From NCBI GenBank assembly GCA_947044405.1, contig CAMRHE010000035.1, positions 5,615,501-5,679,500 on the forward strand: a stretch of 64,000 nucleotides of DNA, read 5' to 3'. The stretch comes from Leptodactylus fallax (Eukaryota; Chordata; Amphibia; Anura; Leptodactylidae). The translations under genes were made by a program, and so were the position numbers. The notes under the pieces were generated by a model. The model searched no databases and was not told the origin of the DNA. It saw only the letters and a list, made by a program, of their open reading frames with translations. Below, piece by piece: positions 36,065 through 48,060 of the stretch (its first letter is position 1; each line of letters starts with the position of its first letter).

Positions 36065-36660
36065 AATCATGGCTGGGTTATCAGGAGGGGACACTACATG
36101 TATGACAAGATAACCTGACCACAATAAGGACATCATGGCTGGTTATCAGGAGTACACTACATGTATGAGAAGATAACCCAACCACAATAAGGACATCATG
36201 GCTGGTTATCAGGAGGAAACTACATGTATGAGAAGATAACCTGACCACAATAAGGACATCATGGCTGGTTATCAGGAGCGGACACTGCATGTATGAGAAG
36301 ATAACCTGACCACAATAAGGACATCATGGCTGGTTATCAGGAGGACACTACATGTATGAGAAGATAACCCGACCACAATAAGGACATAATGGCTGGTTAT
36401 CAGGAGGACACTACATGTATGAGAAGATAACCGTCCACAATAAGGACATCATGGCTGGTTATCAAGAGGGACACTACATGTATGAGAAGATAACCCGACC
36501 ACAATAAGGACATCATGGCTGGTTATGAGGAGGGGACACTACATGTATGAGAAGATAACCTGACCACAATAAGGACATCATGGCTGGTTATCAGGAGGAC
36601 ACTACATGTATGAGAAGATAACCTGACCACAATAAGGACATCATGGCTGGTTAACAGGAT
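36065..36660. repeat. Minisatellite, ~63-bp unit, about 10 copies
   Basis: The unit is built on ggacatcatggctggttatc and ctacatgtatgagaagataa. It starts about 85 bp after the V2R-like exon. Units vary by 1-3 nt, mostly in the ggagggga tract. Confidence 0.95.
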
Positions 36661-36846
36661 CTTATAGTGCTGATGTCATTTGAGGTATAAAAGCTTTCAC
36701 AGTTGGATATGCAAATAGATCTGTGATCCATCTCACTGCATCATAGGCTATGTCACAGATCAGAAAAAGCAATAGGAATTCCAGCAATAGTTAGGGGACT
36801 AGGAGATGAGAATCAAGAAATTACACAGAATAGATTAGTGCTAGTA

Positions 36847-36998
36847 TTTTATACTGATAGGACAGGTTCACAGAAATTGACTAGTTGAACCTGTGCTTCT
36901 GCTGCTTGCACAAACAGTTAACCCTGTGATTTCCAATAATCTAATTTTGTGTGACTGTTGTGTCATAGAGCAGTTTCATCTCTATACACATTCTTTAA
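36847..36998. repeat. Repeat copy cut by the 5-kb TTAA element
   Basis: Nearly identical to 9650-9797. The identity ends precisely at TTAA (36995-36998). Confidence 0.85.
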
Positions 36999-39900
36999 CC
37001 CCTTAACGACATTGGACGTACTATAACGTCCTGTGCACTTGGTACTTAGCGCAACAGGGTGTAATAATACGCCCTGGGGCTGCCGCCCGCTCACTATCTG
37101 GGCAGCATCAGAACCGGGTGTTAGCTGTAACTGACAGCTAACACCCTACTCCATATCCCCCGGTCGGAACTGAGTTCCGATTGGAGGTTTTAACCCCTTG
37201 GATGCTGCGGTCAAACATGACCGCGGCATCCAAGGGGTTCCGCCATGTTGCCGCTCCGATCGGCACTCCCCGCGGCGAGATCGGGGGGTGCCGATATGTA
37301 TAATCTGCAGCCCAGGGTCTGCCCAGTGACCCCAGGCGGCCTGGAGACCCCACTAACTGGTTGATCCTGCCGAGACCTGCGGAAGTGAGCGCTATGCGTC
37401 TGCATAGCCTCACTTCCTGTATAGACTGCAAGACACTTGTATGCTCGTGTCTTGCAGTCTATAGTGCTGAGCCAGCAATCAAAGCATTGCTGGCTCAGGT
37501 GTCCTAATGGGACACATGAAAAAATAAATAAAAGTAAAAAAAAATAAAATAAAATGTTTGAAAAAAATTAATAAAAGAATAAAGCCCCAAAAATTCCCTT
37601 TTCCTATATAAAATGAATTATATAAAAAAAACCTAAAAATTAATAAAAACAATGCATATTTGGTATTGCCGCATCCGTAATAACCTGTACAATAAAACTG
37701 AAACAATATTTAATGTACACGTTGAACGTCGGGGAAAAAAAAACGGAAAAAACTCGCCAAAAGTAATGATTTTTTGCCATCTCACCTTACAAAATATGCC
37801 ATAAAAAGTGATCAAAAAGTCATATGTATCCCAAAACAGTACCAATAAAAAGCACAGGTGGTCCCGCAAAAAATAAGCCCTAAACCAACTCTGTAAACAG
37901 TAAAATAAAAATGTTACACATCTCAGAAGATGGCGATGCAAAAACAATTAATTTATGTCCCCAAATGGGTTTTTGTTCTGCAAAATTAGTATCGCATAAA
38001 AAACTGTATAAATGAGGTATCTCCATAATCGTACTGACCCGTAGAATAAAGGTATCATGTAACTTATGCTTTATGCTGCATGGTGAAAAATTTAAAAGGT
38101 AAAACGCAGTGCCAGAATTGATGGGTTTTTTTTTAATCCAACAAGAAAGAGTTAATAAAATTTATTCAATAAGTTATAGGCGCCCAAAGATGATGTCATT
38201 ACAAAATACATCTCACCCCGTAAACAACAAGCCCTCATATGGCTCCATCACCAGAAAAATAAAGAAAATATAGCTCGTACAATGTGAAGACAAAAACCCC
38301 AAAAATCGCCAAATCATTAGAACATAACTGGCTGCGTCAGGAAGGGAATGTATAAGCTGTGCGAGCGTATATCAGGGGACACCCCAGATTTAGAGCTTAC
38401 AAGGAATAATAAACCAGAAGTGACCCCCAGAGTGACCTCCCCAATAATAGGAACTACTGGGGATACAGTAGGGAATTTGGTGTTCCCAATGCACTCCGCA
38501 CAGCTTACATATTCACTTTTCCCCATCCGCTGTGTATTCACGTCTGGGATACTAATGCTTACTACACCCCTTGATAAATTCTTTGAGGGGTGCAGTTTTC
38601 AAAATGGGGTCACTCCTTTGCAGAATCTACTGTTATGGTACCTTACAGGCTCTGCAAACATGACATGGCACCCAGATCCCAAACATCTGAATCTGCACTC
38701 CATAAGCCACATAGCGCTCCTTCTCTTCTGCGCCCTGCTGTGTACCCAAACTGCAGTTTATACCCACATGTATGACACTAGTGTACCCAGGGTAACGTAC
38801 TTAATGTCATATGTGGGTATAAACTGCTGTTTGGGGACAGCCGGGCACAGAGTGGAAGGAGCGCTATTTGGTTTTTGGAGCACAGGCTTGGCAGTTTGGT
38901 TTTTGGACGCCATTGCACTTTTGCAGAGCTGAAACGCCAGTAAAGTAGAATCTCCTGACATGTTACCCCATTTTGGAAACTACACCCCTGAAGGAATTTA
39001 TCCAGGGGTACATTGAGCATTTTTAACCCCCAAGTGTTGATATAATTTATTATCCATAAATGAATACGCAGCTGATTGTGAAAGGTGAAAATGACAATTT
39101 TTCCAGGAATACGTCATTTCAGTGCGTAATATGTTGTGCCCGGCTTGTATCAGAGATGAACGCTCCAAAAGCTGTTGTGCCCAGGATCCCCGCTTAACAG
39201 TTTTTGGAGTGTGTGTCTCTGCAGACATAAGCTGGGCACAACATATCAGGCACTGAAATGGCGTATCTCTGGAAAAATGTTATTTTTAACTTTTCATTAT
39301 CATCTGCATATTCATTTCTGGAAATTAAAAGAATGCAACACTTAAGGGTTAATAATGCTCGCTACACCACTTGATAAATCCCTTGAAGGGTGTAGTTTCC
39401 AAAATGGGATCACAAGTCTGTGGATTCCACTTTACTGGCAATTATTGGGCTCTGCAAAAGTGACATGGTGTCCAAAAACCAGATTATGCTCTAAAAACCA
39501 AAATAGTGCTCCTTCCCTTCTGTGCCCGGCTGTTCCCAAACAGCAGTTTATACCCACATATGGCATTAAGTACGTTATCCTGGGTACACCAGTGTCATAC
39601 ATGTGGGCATAAACTGCCATTTGGGCACACAGCAGGGTGCAGATGTGAAGGAGCACTATGTACTTTTGGAGCGCAGATTTAGATTGTTGTTTTTTGGACG
39701 CCATGTCACATTTACAGAGACCCTAAAATCGCCCCTACAAAATGGGGGTCACTTCTTGGGGAATTACAGTTTACTGGCTCTGCAAAAATAACATGGCGAC
39801 CAGAAAGTCCTTCTAAATCTGTACTCCAAAAGCTAAAAAAACACAGTGCTCCTTCCTTTCTGAACCCTGCTGTGTTCCCAAGTAAAGTTTACACCCACAT

Positions 39901-41963
39901 ATATAATTTTTTTTCCCCCGGGATAGCCCACTTAATAGTTTTAGGAGTTCATGTCTCTGATGCCACAAAGTGGCCACAACATATTCTGAAATTGGATATT
40001 TCTTCAAAAACTTCAATTTTCACTTTGTACATTAATTTTTGGGAAGCATTTTTAGGCTCAAAATCATAATACCCCTTGATACATTCCTTGAGGGGTGTAG
40101 TTTCTAAAATGGGGTCCCTTTTGAGGGGTTTCCATTGTATTGGTACTTTAGGGGCTCTGCAAATGCGACATGGCACCTGAAAACTATTCCAGCCACAACT
40201 GCCCTCCTAAAGCCAAATAGCGCTCTTTCCATTCTGAGCCCCACCATGTACCCCTACAGCAGATTACAACCACATATGGAGCTTTTCTGTGTTCAAAAGA
40301 AATTGTGTAACAAACTGTGGGGAGCTTTTTCTTCTTTAACCACTTGCAAAAATTAAAAATATGTCGCTAAATGGACGGTTTATTGGAAAAACAGTAATTT
40401 TTCATGTTTATGTCCCAATGATGATAAAATCTGTGAAACAGCTGTGAGGTCAAAATGCTCACTATACCCCTAGATAAATTCTATGAGGGGTGTATTTTCC
40501 AAAATGGGGTCACTTTTGAGGGGTTTCCATTGTATTGGTACTTTAGGGGCTCTGCAAATGCGACATGGCACCCGAAAACTATTCCAGCAAAATCTGCCCT
40601 CCAAAAGCTAAATAGCGCTCTTTCCATTCTGAGCCCCACCATGTACCCCTGCAGCAGATTACAACCACATATGGGGCATTTCTGTGTTCAGGAGAAATTG
40701 TGTAACAAACTTTGGGTAGCCTTTTTCTCTTTTGTCCTCTTGTGAAAATGAAAAATTTGGGGCTAAATTGACAGTTTATTGGAAAAAAAGAAATTTTTCA
40801 TTTTCATGTCCCAATGTTACTAAAATCTGTGAAACAGCTGTGGGTTCAAAATGCTCACTATAGGGGTGTGGTTTCAAAAATGGGGTCACTTTTAGGGGAA
40901 TTCCACTGTTTTGGTACTTTGGGGGCTCTGCAAATGCAACATGGCACCTTAAAACTATTCCAGCAAAATCTGCCCTACAAAAGCAAAATAGCGCTCATTC
41001 CATTCCGAGCCCCACCATGTACCCATACAGCAGATTACGACCACATATGGGGCATTGCTGTGTTCAGGAGAAATTGTTTAACAAACTATGGGGTCCTTTT
41101 TCTCCTTTAACCACTTGTGAAAATGAAAACTTTGGGGATAAAGTGACGTTTTAGTAATTTTTCATTTATACATCCCAATGTTAGTAAAATCTGTGAAACA
41201 GCTGTGGGGTCAAAATGCTCACTATACTCCTTGATGAATTCTGTGAGGGGTGTAGTTTCCAAAATGGGGTCACTTTTAGGGGGTTTCCATTGTTTTGATA
41301 CTTTGGGGGCTTTGCAAATGCAACATGGCACCTGAAAACTATTCCAGCAAAATCTGCTTTTCAAACGTCCAGTGTCGCTCCTTCCCTTCTGTGCGCTGCC
41401 GAATGCCCAAGCATCAGTTTACACCCACATGTGGGGTATTTCTGTGCTCAGGAGAAATTGTATAATAAACTGGGAGATGCATTTTCTCCTTTAACCCTTT
41501 GTGAATGTGTTAAATTTAGGGCTAAATGAAGGGATTAGTGTAAAAAAATGAAATGTCTAAATTTCACCTCGATATCGTTTTAATTCTTGTGAAATGCTTA
41601 AAGGGTTAACAAACTTCCCAAATGCTGTTTTGAATTATTTCAGGGGTGCAGTTTTGAAAATGGGGTGATTTATGGGGGTTTCTCTATATAGACCTTTATA
41701 ATCCCCTTCAGAACTGAAGTGGTCCCTAAAAAATTAGTTTGGGAAATTTTCTTGTAAATATCCTATTTTTTTATAAATAAATACAAAAATATTGATTAGT
41801 GTTTACCACTAACATGAAGTACAATGTGTCATGAGAAAACAATCTCAAAATTACTTGTGTAAGTTAAAGCGTCTCAAAGTTCTTGCCACATAAAGTGACA
41901 CATGTCAGTTTTGAAAAACAAGGCCTGGTCCTTAACGCACTTTTGGGCTGTGTCCTTAAGGGG
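36999..41963. mobile_element. Large TTAA-flanked element, copy 2 (~5 kb)
   Basis: The left end CCCCTTAACGAC and the inverse of the right end (CCCCTTAAGGAC) form short inverted repeats, with TTAA at both flanks (36995-36998, 41964-41967). The first ~580 bp are the inverse of 1-580. 38560-41700 consists of about eight ~390-bp modules. I see no transposase. The class is probably piggyBac- or Kolobok-like by TTAA, or it is a composite of two related insertions. Confidence 0.65.
38560..41700. repeat. Array of ~390-bp diverged modules, one inverted
   Basis: The motif gtgtagtttccaaaatgggg recurs near 38590, 39385, 40095, 40490, 40870, 41255 and 41650, and inverted near 38970. Each copy is followed by a ctctgcaaa..gacatggca block and a catagcgctc-type block. 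Spacing is close to 380-400 bp in the right half. Modules differ by many substitutions, so the expansion is old. Confidence 0.8.
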
Positions 41964-41967
41964 TTAA

Positions 41968-42650
41968 AAAGGCCATTCGACTCCTACCTTCCATTCTTTT
42001 CTTCTGCCCACTGTTTCTGATAAAATTAGTTTCTTAAGTTATGCTAATTGCCATCACGGAGCACCTTGGACGTTCCTCCTGTGCTGCGAGCACCCCAGCG
42101 TCATCGCTTTCCACCACCCCTTAGTCTGTTGTGTTCACTCCTCTCTTCCTGTTCTCTGTATCTTCTGCCTTTCCCAGGCATCGGTCGCAGCACTGTAACT
42201 GACCACTGGAAAATAGCGTCCCGGGCAGAGCTGACTGCGCCTGCGCATGCCCGGGCTGCCATTTTCCGGTGGTCTGTTACCCCTGTACTCTGAGCAGAGC
42301 GTTTTTACATGAGACCACCACAAAATGGCCGACGGACATGCGCAGTCAGCTGTTCCGTCGGCCATTTTGTGGTTGTCTACTGTTATAAGAGGAGGAGAAT
42401 GGCCAATGGAGCAGAAGAAAGGCAGCGCTGTATTGGATGAGAACACTCTGCTCAGAGCACAGGGAGAACGCCCCCCTGTGCTCCAGGGGGAACGCCCCAC
42501 GTGCTTTCTCAGCACAATGAAGAATGAATAAAAATTCAAGAACGGTGGAGTGGACCTTCAAGATAAAGGTAAGAGATGAATTGCTTTTATAAAGACTATT
42601 CCTACGTGCTCTTAGTTTAAAACGTGTTTTTTAATGATAGAATCCCTTTA
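41968..42650. repeat. Interspersed repeat related to 9589
   Basis: Its right edge, read in reverse, is aaagggattctatcattaaa, like the start at 9589. The left edge in reverse reads gaatggcctttttaa, matching ggaatggcctttaat at 9649. In between is GC-richer unique sequence with a small inverted repeat, gccgacggaca / tgttccgtcggc (42324-42363). Confidence 0.5.
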
Positions 42651-42865
42651 AATGTTACTTTTGATCACCTTGAAAATTTATTAAAATTATGGTAAGGAAA
42701 TAAGTGGCCTACAGTATGCATCTGCAGCCCTGTAGTAAATCACACATGATATACATCTCTCTCTCTCTCTATACATATATATGTTTGTATAGATAGATAT
42801 AGATATGGATATTTTTACATGCTGATATACAGTATTTGTACATAAGTATATCTTAATATACAATG

Positions 42866-43055
42866 GGTACAGAAAGTATTCAGACCCCTTTAAATTTTTC
42901 ACTCTTCGTTTCATTGCAGCCATTTGCTAAAAGCAAAAAAGTTCATTTTATTTCTCATTAATGTACACTCAGCACCCCATCTTAACAGAAAAAAAACAGA
43001 AATGTAGATGTTTTTGCAAATTTATTAAAAAAGAAAAACTGAAATATTACAGGTA
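42866..43055. mobile_element. Tc1 family B inverted-repeat fragment
   Basis: It matches the left inverted repeat of the 6278 element (ttcactcttcgtttcattgc, cactcagcaccccatctt, gcaaatttattaaaaaag). It breaks off at 43055, where the anomalous G/C-run sequence begins. Confidence 0.85.
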
Positions 43056-43062
43056 GCTTGGG

Positions 43063-43412
43063 TTCCCCCCCCCCCCCTTTTTTTTTTAAAAAGCAAGAAA
43101 CACATTCTGTTTTTCTGAGGGGGGGGGGGGGGACATATGAGAAAAAAAAGAAACTTTATGATGGGTGCAAGAGAAGGGGAAAAAGAAGGGGGCGCCCCCC
43201 CTTTTTTGGGGCGGGGGGGGCGCCCCCCCTTATTTATTTCCTCCCCCCTGCGCTGTGTGGGGGGGGGCCCCCGGGGGGTGGTGGGGGGGTGGGTGGCGGG
43301 CGCTGGGGCCCGCTTTGCCCTGGGCGCCCCCCCCCCCCCCCCCGATGCGGGTTTGGGGGGGTTGTTAGGGGGGGGGGGGGGCTGCCCCCCCCTAAAAGGT
43401 TTCCCCTTCCTT
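43063..43412. other. Homopolymer-rich anomalous block, likely assembly artefact
   Basis: Runs of C, G, T and A of 6-16 bases follow one another (for example at 43067-43088, 43119-43131, 43321-43342, 43368-43381). Many G-runs are mirrored by C-runs. The block joins two interrupted transposons. It does not look like natural sequence from this locus. Confidence 0.7.
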
Positions 43413-43414
43413 CC

Positions 43415-44972
43415 CAAAAAGTTTTGAGAATGATACAAATATTAATTTTTACAAAGTCTACTGCTTCAGTTTTTCTAATGGCAATTTGCATATACTCCAG
43501 AATGTTATAAAGAGTTATCAGCTTAACAGCAATTACTTGCAAAGTCAATATTTGCCTAGAAAATGAACTTTATCCCCCAAAACACATTTCAACATCATTG
43601 CAGCCCTGCCTTAAAAGGACCACCTAACATCGTTTCAGTGATTGCTCCATTAACACAGGTGTGGGTGTTGATGAGGACAGGGCTGGAGATCAATCTGTCA
43701 TGATTAAGTAAGAATGACACCACTGGACACTTTAAAAGGAGGCTGGTGCTTGCCATCATTGTTTCTCTTCTGTTAACCATGGTTATCTCTAAAGAAACAC
43801 GTGCAGTCATCATTGCACTGCACAAAAATGGCCTAACTGGGAAGAGTATTGCAGCTAGAAAGATTGCACCTCAGTCAACAATCTATCTCATCATCAAGAA
43901 CTTCAAGGAGAGAGGTTCCATTGGTGCCAAAAAGGCTCCAGGGCGCCCAAGAAAGACCAGCAAGCGGCAGGACCGTCTCTTAAAAGTGTTTCAGCTGCGG
44001 GATCGGGCTACCAGCAGTGCAGAGCTTGCTGAGGAATGGCAGCAGGCAGGTGTGAGTGCATCTGCACGCACTGTGAGGTGGAGACTCTTGGAGCAAGGCC
44101 TGGTCTCAAGGAGGGCAGCAAAGAAGCCACTTCTCTCCAGAAAAAACATCAGGGACAGACTGATATTCTGCAAAAGGTACAGGGAGTGGACTGCTGAGGA
44201 CTGGGGTAAAGTCATTTTCTCTGATGAATCCCCTTTTCGATTGTTTGGAACATCTGGAAAACAGCTTATTCGGAGAAGAAGAGGTGAGCGCTACCACCAG
44301 TCTTGTCTCATGCCAACTGTAAAGCATCCTGAAACCATTCATGTGTGGGGTTGCTTCTCAGCCAAGGGAATCGGCTCTCTCACAGTCTTGCCTAAAAACA
44401 CAGCCATGAATAAAGAATGGTACCAGAATGTCCTCCAAGAGCAACTTCTCCCAACCGTCCAAGAGCAGTTTGGCGCTCAACAATGCCTTTTCCAGCATGC
44501 TGGAGCACCTTGCCATAAAGCAAAGGTGATAACTAAATGGCTCAGGGAATAAAACATAGAGATTTTGGGTCCATGGCCTGGAAACTCCCCAGATCTTAAT
44601 CCCATTGAGAACTTGTGGTCAATCATCAAGAGACGGGTGGACAAACAAAAACCAACAAATTCAGACAAAATTAAAGCATTGATTCTGCAAGAATGGGCTG
44701 CTATCAGTCAGGATTTGGTCCAGAAGTTGATTGAGAGCATGCCAGGGAGAATTGCAGAGGTCCTGAAGAAGAAGGGTCAACACTGCAAATATTGACTTGC
44801 TGCATTAACTCATTCTAACTGTCAATATAAGCTTCTGTTACTCATAATATGAATGCAATTCTATTTCTGTATGTGATAAAAACATCTGACAAACACACAT
44901 AAAAACCAGAGGGCAGCAGATCATGTGAAAATATAATATTTGTGTCATTCTCAAAACTTTTGGCCATGACTG
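43415..44972 (+). mobile_element. Tc1-like transposon, family D, left tip missing
   Basis: The right end ...aaaacttttggccatgactg is followed by TA (44973-44974). The left inverted repeat is visible from aaaaagttttgagaatgata (43418) but lacks its outermost bases, where the homopolymer-rich block begins. The transposase is on the plus strand. Confidence 0.85.
43779..44795 (+). pseudogene. Tc1-like transposase, family D, one stop and a lost Asp
   Basis: One continuous frame of 338 codons is broken by a single TAA at 44550-44552, after KAKVITKWLRE. The start is MVISKETRAVIIALHKNG. It shows HTH1, a PGRPRKT hook, HTH2, FSDESPFRLFG (first Asp), TVKHPETIHVWGCFS, CLFQHAGAPCHK (FQQD has become FQHA, so the second Asp is lost), then after the stop [19 protein letters not shown] with the Glu. 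The end is KKKGQHCKY. It is nearly complete but catalytically dead. The Met at 43779 fits family starts; the frame opens earlier at 43746. Confidence 0.88.
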
Positions 44973-44974
44973 TA

Positions 44975-46615
44975 CAGTGCCTTGCCAAAGTATTTGGCCC
45001 CCTTGAACTTTTCAACCTTTTGCCACATTTCAGGCTTCAAGCATAAGGATATAAAATTTAAATTTTTTGGTGAAGAATCAACAACAAGTGGGACACAATC
45101 GTGAAGTGGAACGAAATTTATTGGATATTTTAAACTTTTGTAAAAAATAAAAAACTGAAAAGTGAGGAGTGCCAAATTATTCGGCCCCCTTAAGTTAATA
45201 CTTTGTAGTGCCACCTTTTGCTGCGATTACAGCTGCAAGTCGCTTGGGGTATGTCTCTATCAGTTTTGCACATCGAGAGACTGAAATTCTTGCCCATTCT
45301 TCCTTGGAAAACAGCTCGAGCTCAGTGAGGTTGGATGGAGAGCGTTTGTGAACAGCAGTTTTCAGCTCTTTCCACAGATTCTCCATTGGATTCAGGTCTG
45401 GACTTTGACTTGGCCATTCTAACACCTGGATACGTTTATTTGTGAACCATTCCATTGTAGATTTTGCTTTATGTTTGGGATCATTGTCTTGTTGGAAGAT
45501 AAATCTCCGTCCCAGCCTCAGGTCTTTTGCAGACTCCAACAGGTTTTCTTCCAGAATGGTCCTGTATTTGGCTCCATCCATCTTCCCATCAATTTTAACC
45601 ATCTTCCCTGTCCCTGCTGAAGAAAAGCAGGCCCAAACCATGATGCTGCCACCACCATGTTTGACAGTGGGGATGGTGTGTTCAGGGTGATGAGCTGTGT
45701 TGCTTTTATGCCAAACATATCGTTTTGCACTGTGGCCAAAAAGTTCGATTTTGGTTTCATCTGATCAGAGCACCTTCTTCCACATGTTTGGTGTGTCTCC
45801 CAGGTGGCTTGTGGCAAACTTTAAACGAGACTTTTTATGGATATCTTTGAGAAATGGCTTTCATCTTGCCACTCTTTCATAAAGGCCAGATTTGTGCAGT
45901 GTACGACTGATTGTTGTCCTATGGACAGAGTCTCCCACCTCAGCTGTAGATCTCTACAGTTCATCCAGAGTGATCATGGGCCTCTTGGCTGCATCTCTGA
46001 TCAGTCTTCTCCTTGTTTGAGATGAAAGTTTAGAGGGACGGCCGGGCCTTGGTAGATTTGCAGTGGTCTGATACTGCTTCCATTTCAATATGATCACTTG
46101 CACAGTGCTTCTTGGGATGTTTAAAGTTTGGGAAATCTTTTTGTATCCAAATCCAGCTTTAAACTTCTCCACAACAGTATCACGGACCTGCCTGGTGTGT
46201 TCCTTGGTCTTCATGATGCTCTCTGTGCTTTGAACAGAACCCTGAGACTATCACAGAGCATGTGCATTTATAAGGAGACTTGATTACACACAGGTGGATT
46301 ATATTTATCATATTTATCATCATCAGTCATTTAGGACAACATTGAATCATTCAGAGATCCTCACTGAACTTCTGGAGTGAGTTTGCTGCACTGAAAGTAA
46401 AGGGGCCGAATAATATTGCACGCCCCACTTTTCAGTTTTTAATTTTTTACAAAAGTTTAAAATAACCAATAAATTTCGTTCCACTTCACAATTTTGTCCC
46501 ACTTGTTGTTGATTCTTCACCAAAAAATTAAAATTTTATATTCTTATGTTTGAAGCCTGAGCTGTGGCAAAAGGTTGAAAAGTTCAAGGGGGCCGAATAC
46601 TTTCGCAAGGCACTG
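44975..46615 (-). mobile_element. Tc1-like transposon, family E (1641 bp)
   Basis: The ends are CAGTGCCTTGCCAAAGTATT and, inverted, CAGTGCCTTGCGAAAGTATT, with inverted repeats of about 200 bp. TA flanks are at 44973-44974 and 46616-46617. The left TA is also the right flank of family D, so the two elements abut. The transposase is on the minus strand and broken. Confidence 0.92.
45195..46214 (-). pseudogene. Tc1-like transposase, family E, inactivated
   Basis: It begins MKTKEHTRQVRDTVVEKF at 46214 and keeps the HTH region and PGRPSKL hook to about 45957. A stop follows after ITLDEL. The middle (GRRCSDQMKPK, out of frame) still shows a SDET block, preceded by a stop in place of Trp. From 45641 the frame reads MVWACFSSAGTGKMVKIDGK, RRFIFQQDNDPKHKAKS (second Asp) and SPDLNPMENLWKELK (Glu), ending AAKGGTTKY. 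At least two stops and frame changes make it inactive. Confidence 0.88.
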
Positions 46616-46616
46616 T

Positions 46617-46853
46617 ACCTATGGAAATGCTAGCGTGTTGTGTTTCTGCGTGGTCCCATAGACTATAATGGGGTCTGCCCGGTTTCTGCCTTAAATCATC
46701 GGAGACAAAGTCCTGCTTGCACGACTTTTCTCTCTGCATATTTTAAACGGAACGAGGGATGGAGTCCCTGAACGGTCACCCAACGCTAGTGTGAAAGCTA
46801 CCCTGTTGATTGGACATTTTTAGCTACAGATGCAGCCAAATGTATCTTTATAT
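46617..46853. repeat. Remnant of an acggt..gctagtgtgaa-type foldback repeat
   Basis: The block ggtcacccaacgctagtgtg resembles the right end of the Harbinger-like element at 30333 (ggtcaccaacggtagtgtg). The left side (aatgctagcgtgttgtgttt) is a diverged counterpart. No duplication was confirmed. Confidence 0.4.
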
Positions 46854-47483
46854 TTAAAAGGGTTTTCCCATCTCCCTGTTTCAGCAGCTTTGCCTGATGT
46901 CTCTTCTTCTCACTGCCTGTATCCCCTTCCCTCCCAGCTTGCTGAACATGACTAGTAAAATGGTCTAGCTGAGCTGAGGTCCCCACCCACCAACCTACCT
47001 CTGACTTCCTTGCGTCCCCGAATAACGACACTGACACATAGTTTGGAAGGAAAGGCCACAGCAGCATTTTATTCAATATCACCTTAAATACTCCATCAAA
47101 AAATGACATAAGAATAAATAACATAAATAACAATTAAACTCATTAACACACATTTAAACTACCATGTAAATAACCTTTTACAAACAGCAGTATTAAGACC
47201 GTAATTGCACCCCCATATAAAGAGGGGTCCCTGAAGGCACCAACCTCACAACCCCAGCCACTAACCTCTGATTATTACCCCCCGGCCGTGATACACCTAG
47301 CCCAGGGGCACCAACATCGGAGGGTAATTCCTTCCTAGGCACCCTGACCACAGGACTTGCAAACCAGTCTGGTTCCCAAACAAGCATACTACCAAGTGCG
47401 TGGAGATGACCCCTTAGTCCTCCACCACCATTCAGCCTCCAAAGACCCATCCTGTGCACGCCATGACGAGAGTGTGTGACACC

Positions 47484-48060
47484 TTACACGTGCTCGTCTC
47501 CCCACACCTGCACAGCCTTCTCCATGCCTTCCTGGATACCCAACAGCCAGATATCCATACCTATCGCATTCAGATGAACACCGTCCGAACAAAACAAATC
47601 CGGTGACACCACTTGCAATTCCCTGTGGCAGACCACTATGCCACCATTACGCGCCACGAACCGACCCACTGCCCAGTTAATTTTTACCCGCGCCTGGTCA
47701 ATACCTGCCACCGAGCAAGCATGGTGCCAACACTGCCTGGCTACAATATCGGACCGGACGATGAGTAACCCCGGGAAGGATGACCACAGCCTCAACAAAT
47801 CCAATTTAATATCGCGTAGAAACTCCCGCGATGCCCGCAAGCCCAAGTCGTTGCTTCCCGTGTGTACGACCAGCACGTCAGGGGCCCTGTCCATGTCGAC
47901 AAAATACTGCACCTCCAACAACAGCCTCGACCACAGCATACCCCGGACCCCCAACCATTTGACCTGAACCAATGAACTGTCAAAACCCAGTTGCTGTCCA
48001 GAAGGCCGGACCTCCGCATGAACTCAACCCCAATGGACATACGAATGCCCGACGATCCAG
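47484..48060 (-). pseudogene. SGNH/GDSL-type hydrolase ORF of the YR retrotransposon
   Basis: Minus-strand blocks: WIVGHSYVHWG (about 48026-48058; block I, Ser after Gly-His), VLVVHTGSNDLGLRASREFL (about 47.85 kb; block III with Asn), LDLLRLWSSFPGLLIV, and LFCSDGVHLNAIGMDIWLL (about 47.57 kb; block V with Asp-x-x-His). These correspond to the SGNH hydrolase catalytic set. Esterase-like ORFs of this kind are known in some Ngaro-type elements. Two frame changes between 47970 and 48040 separate block I from the rest, so it is broken. The substrate is unknown. It lies after the recombinase in the same orientation. Confidence 0.75.

Noticed and set aside
43025..43548. Pro- and Gly-rich open frames on both strands
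   Set aside because: Translations of homopolymer runs in a likely assembly artefact.
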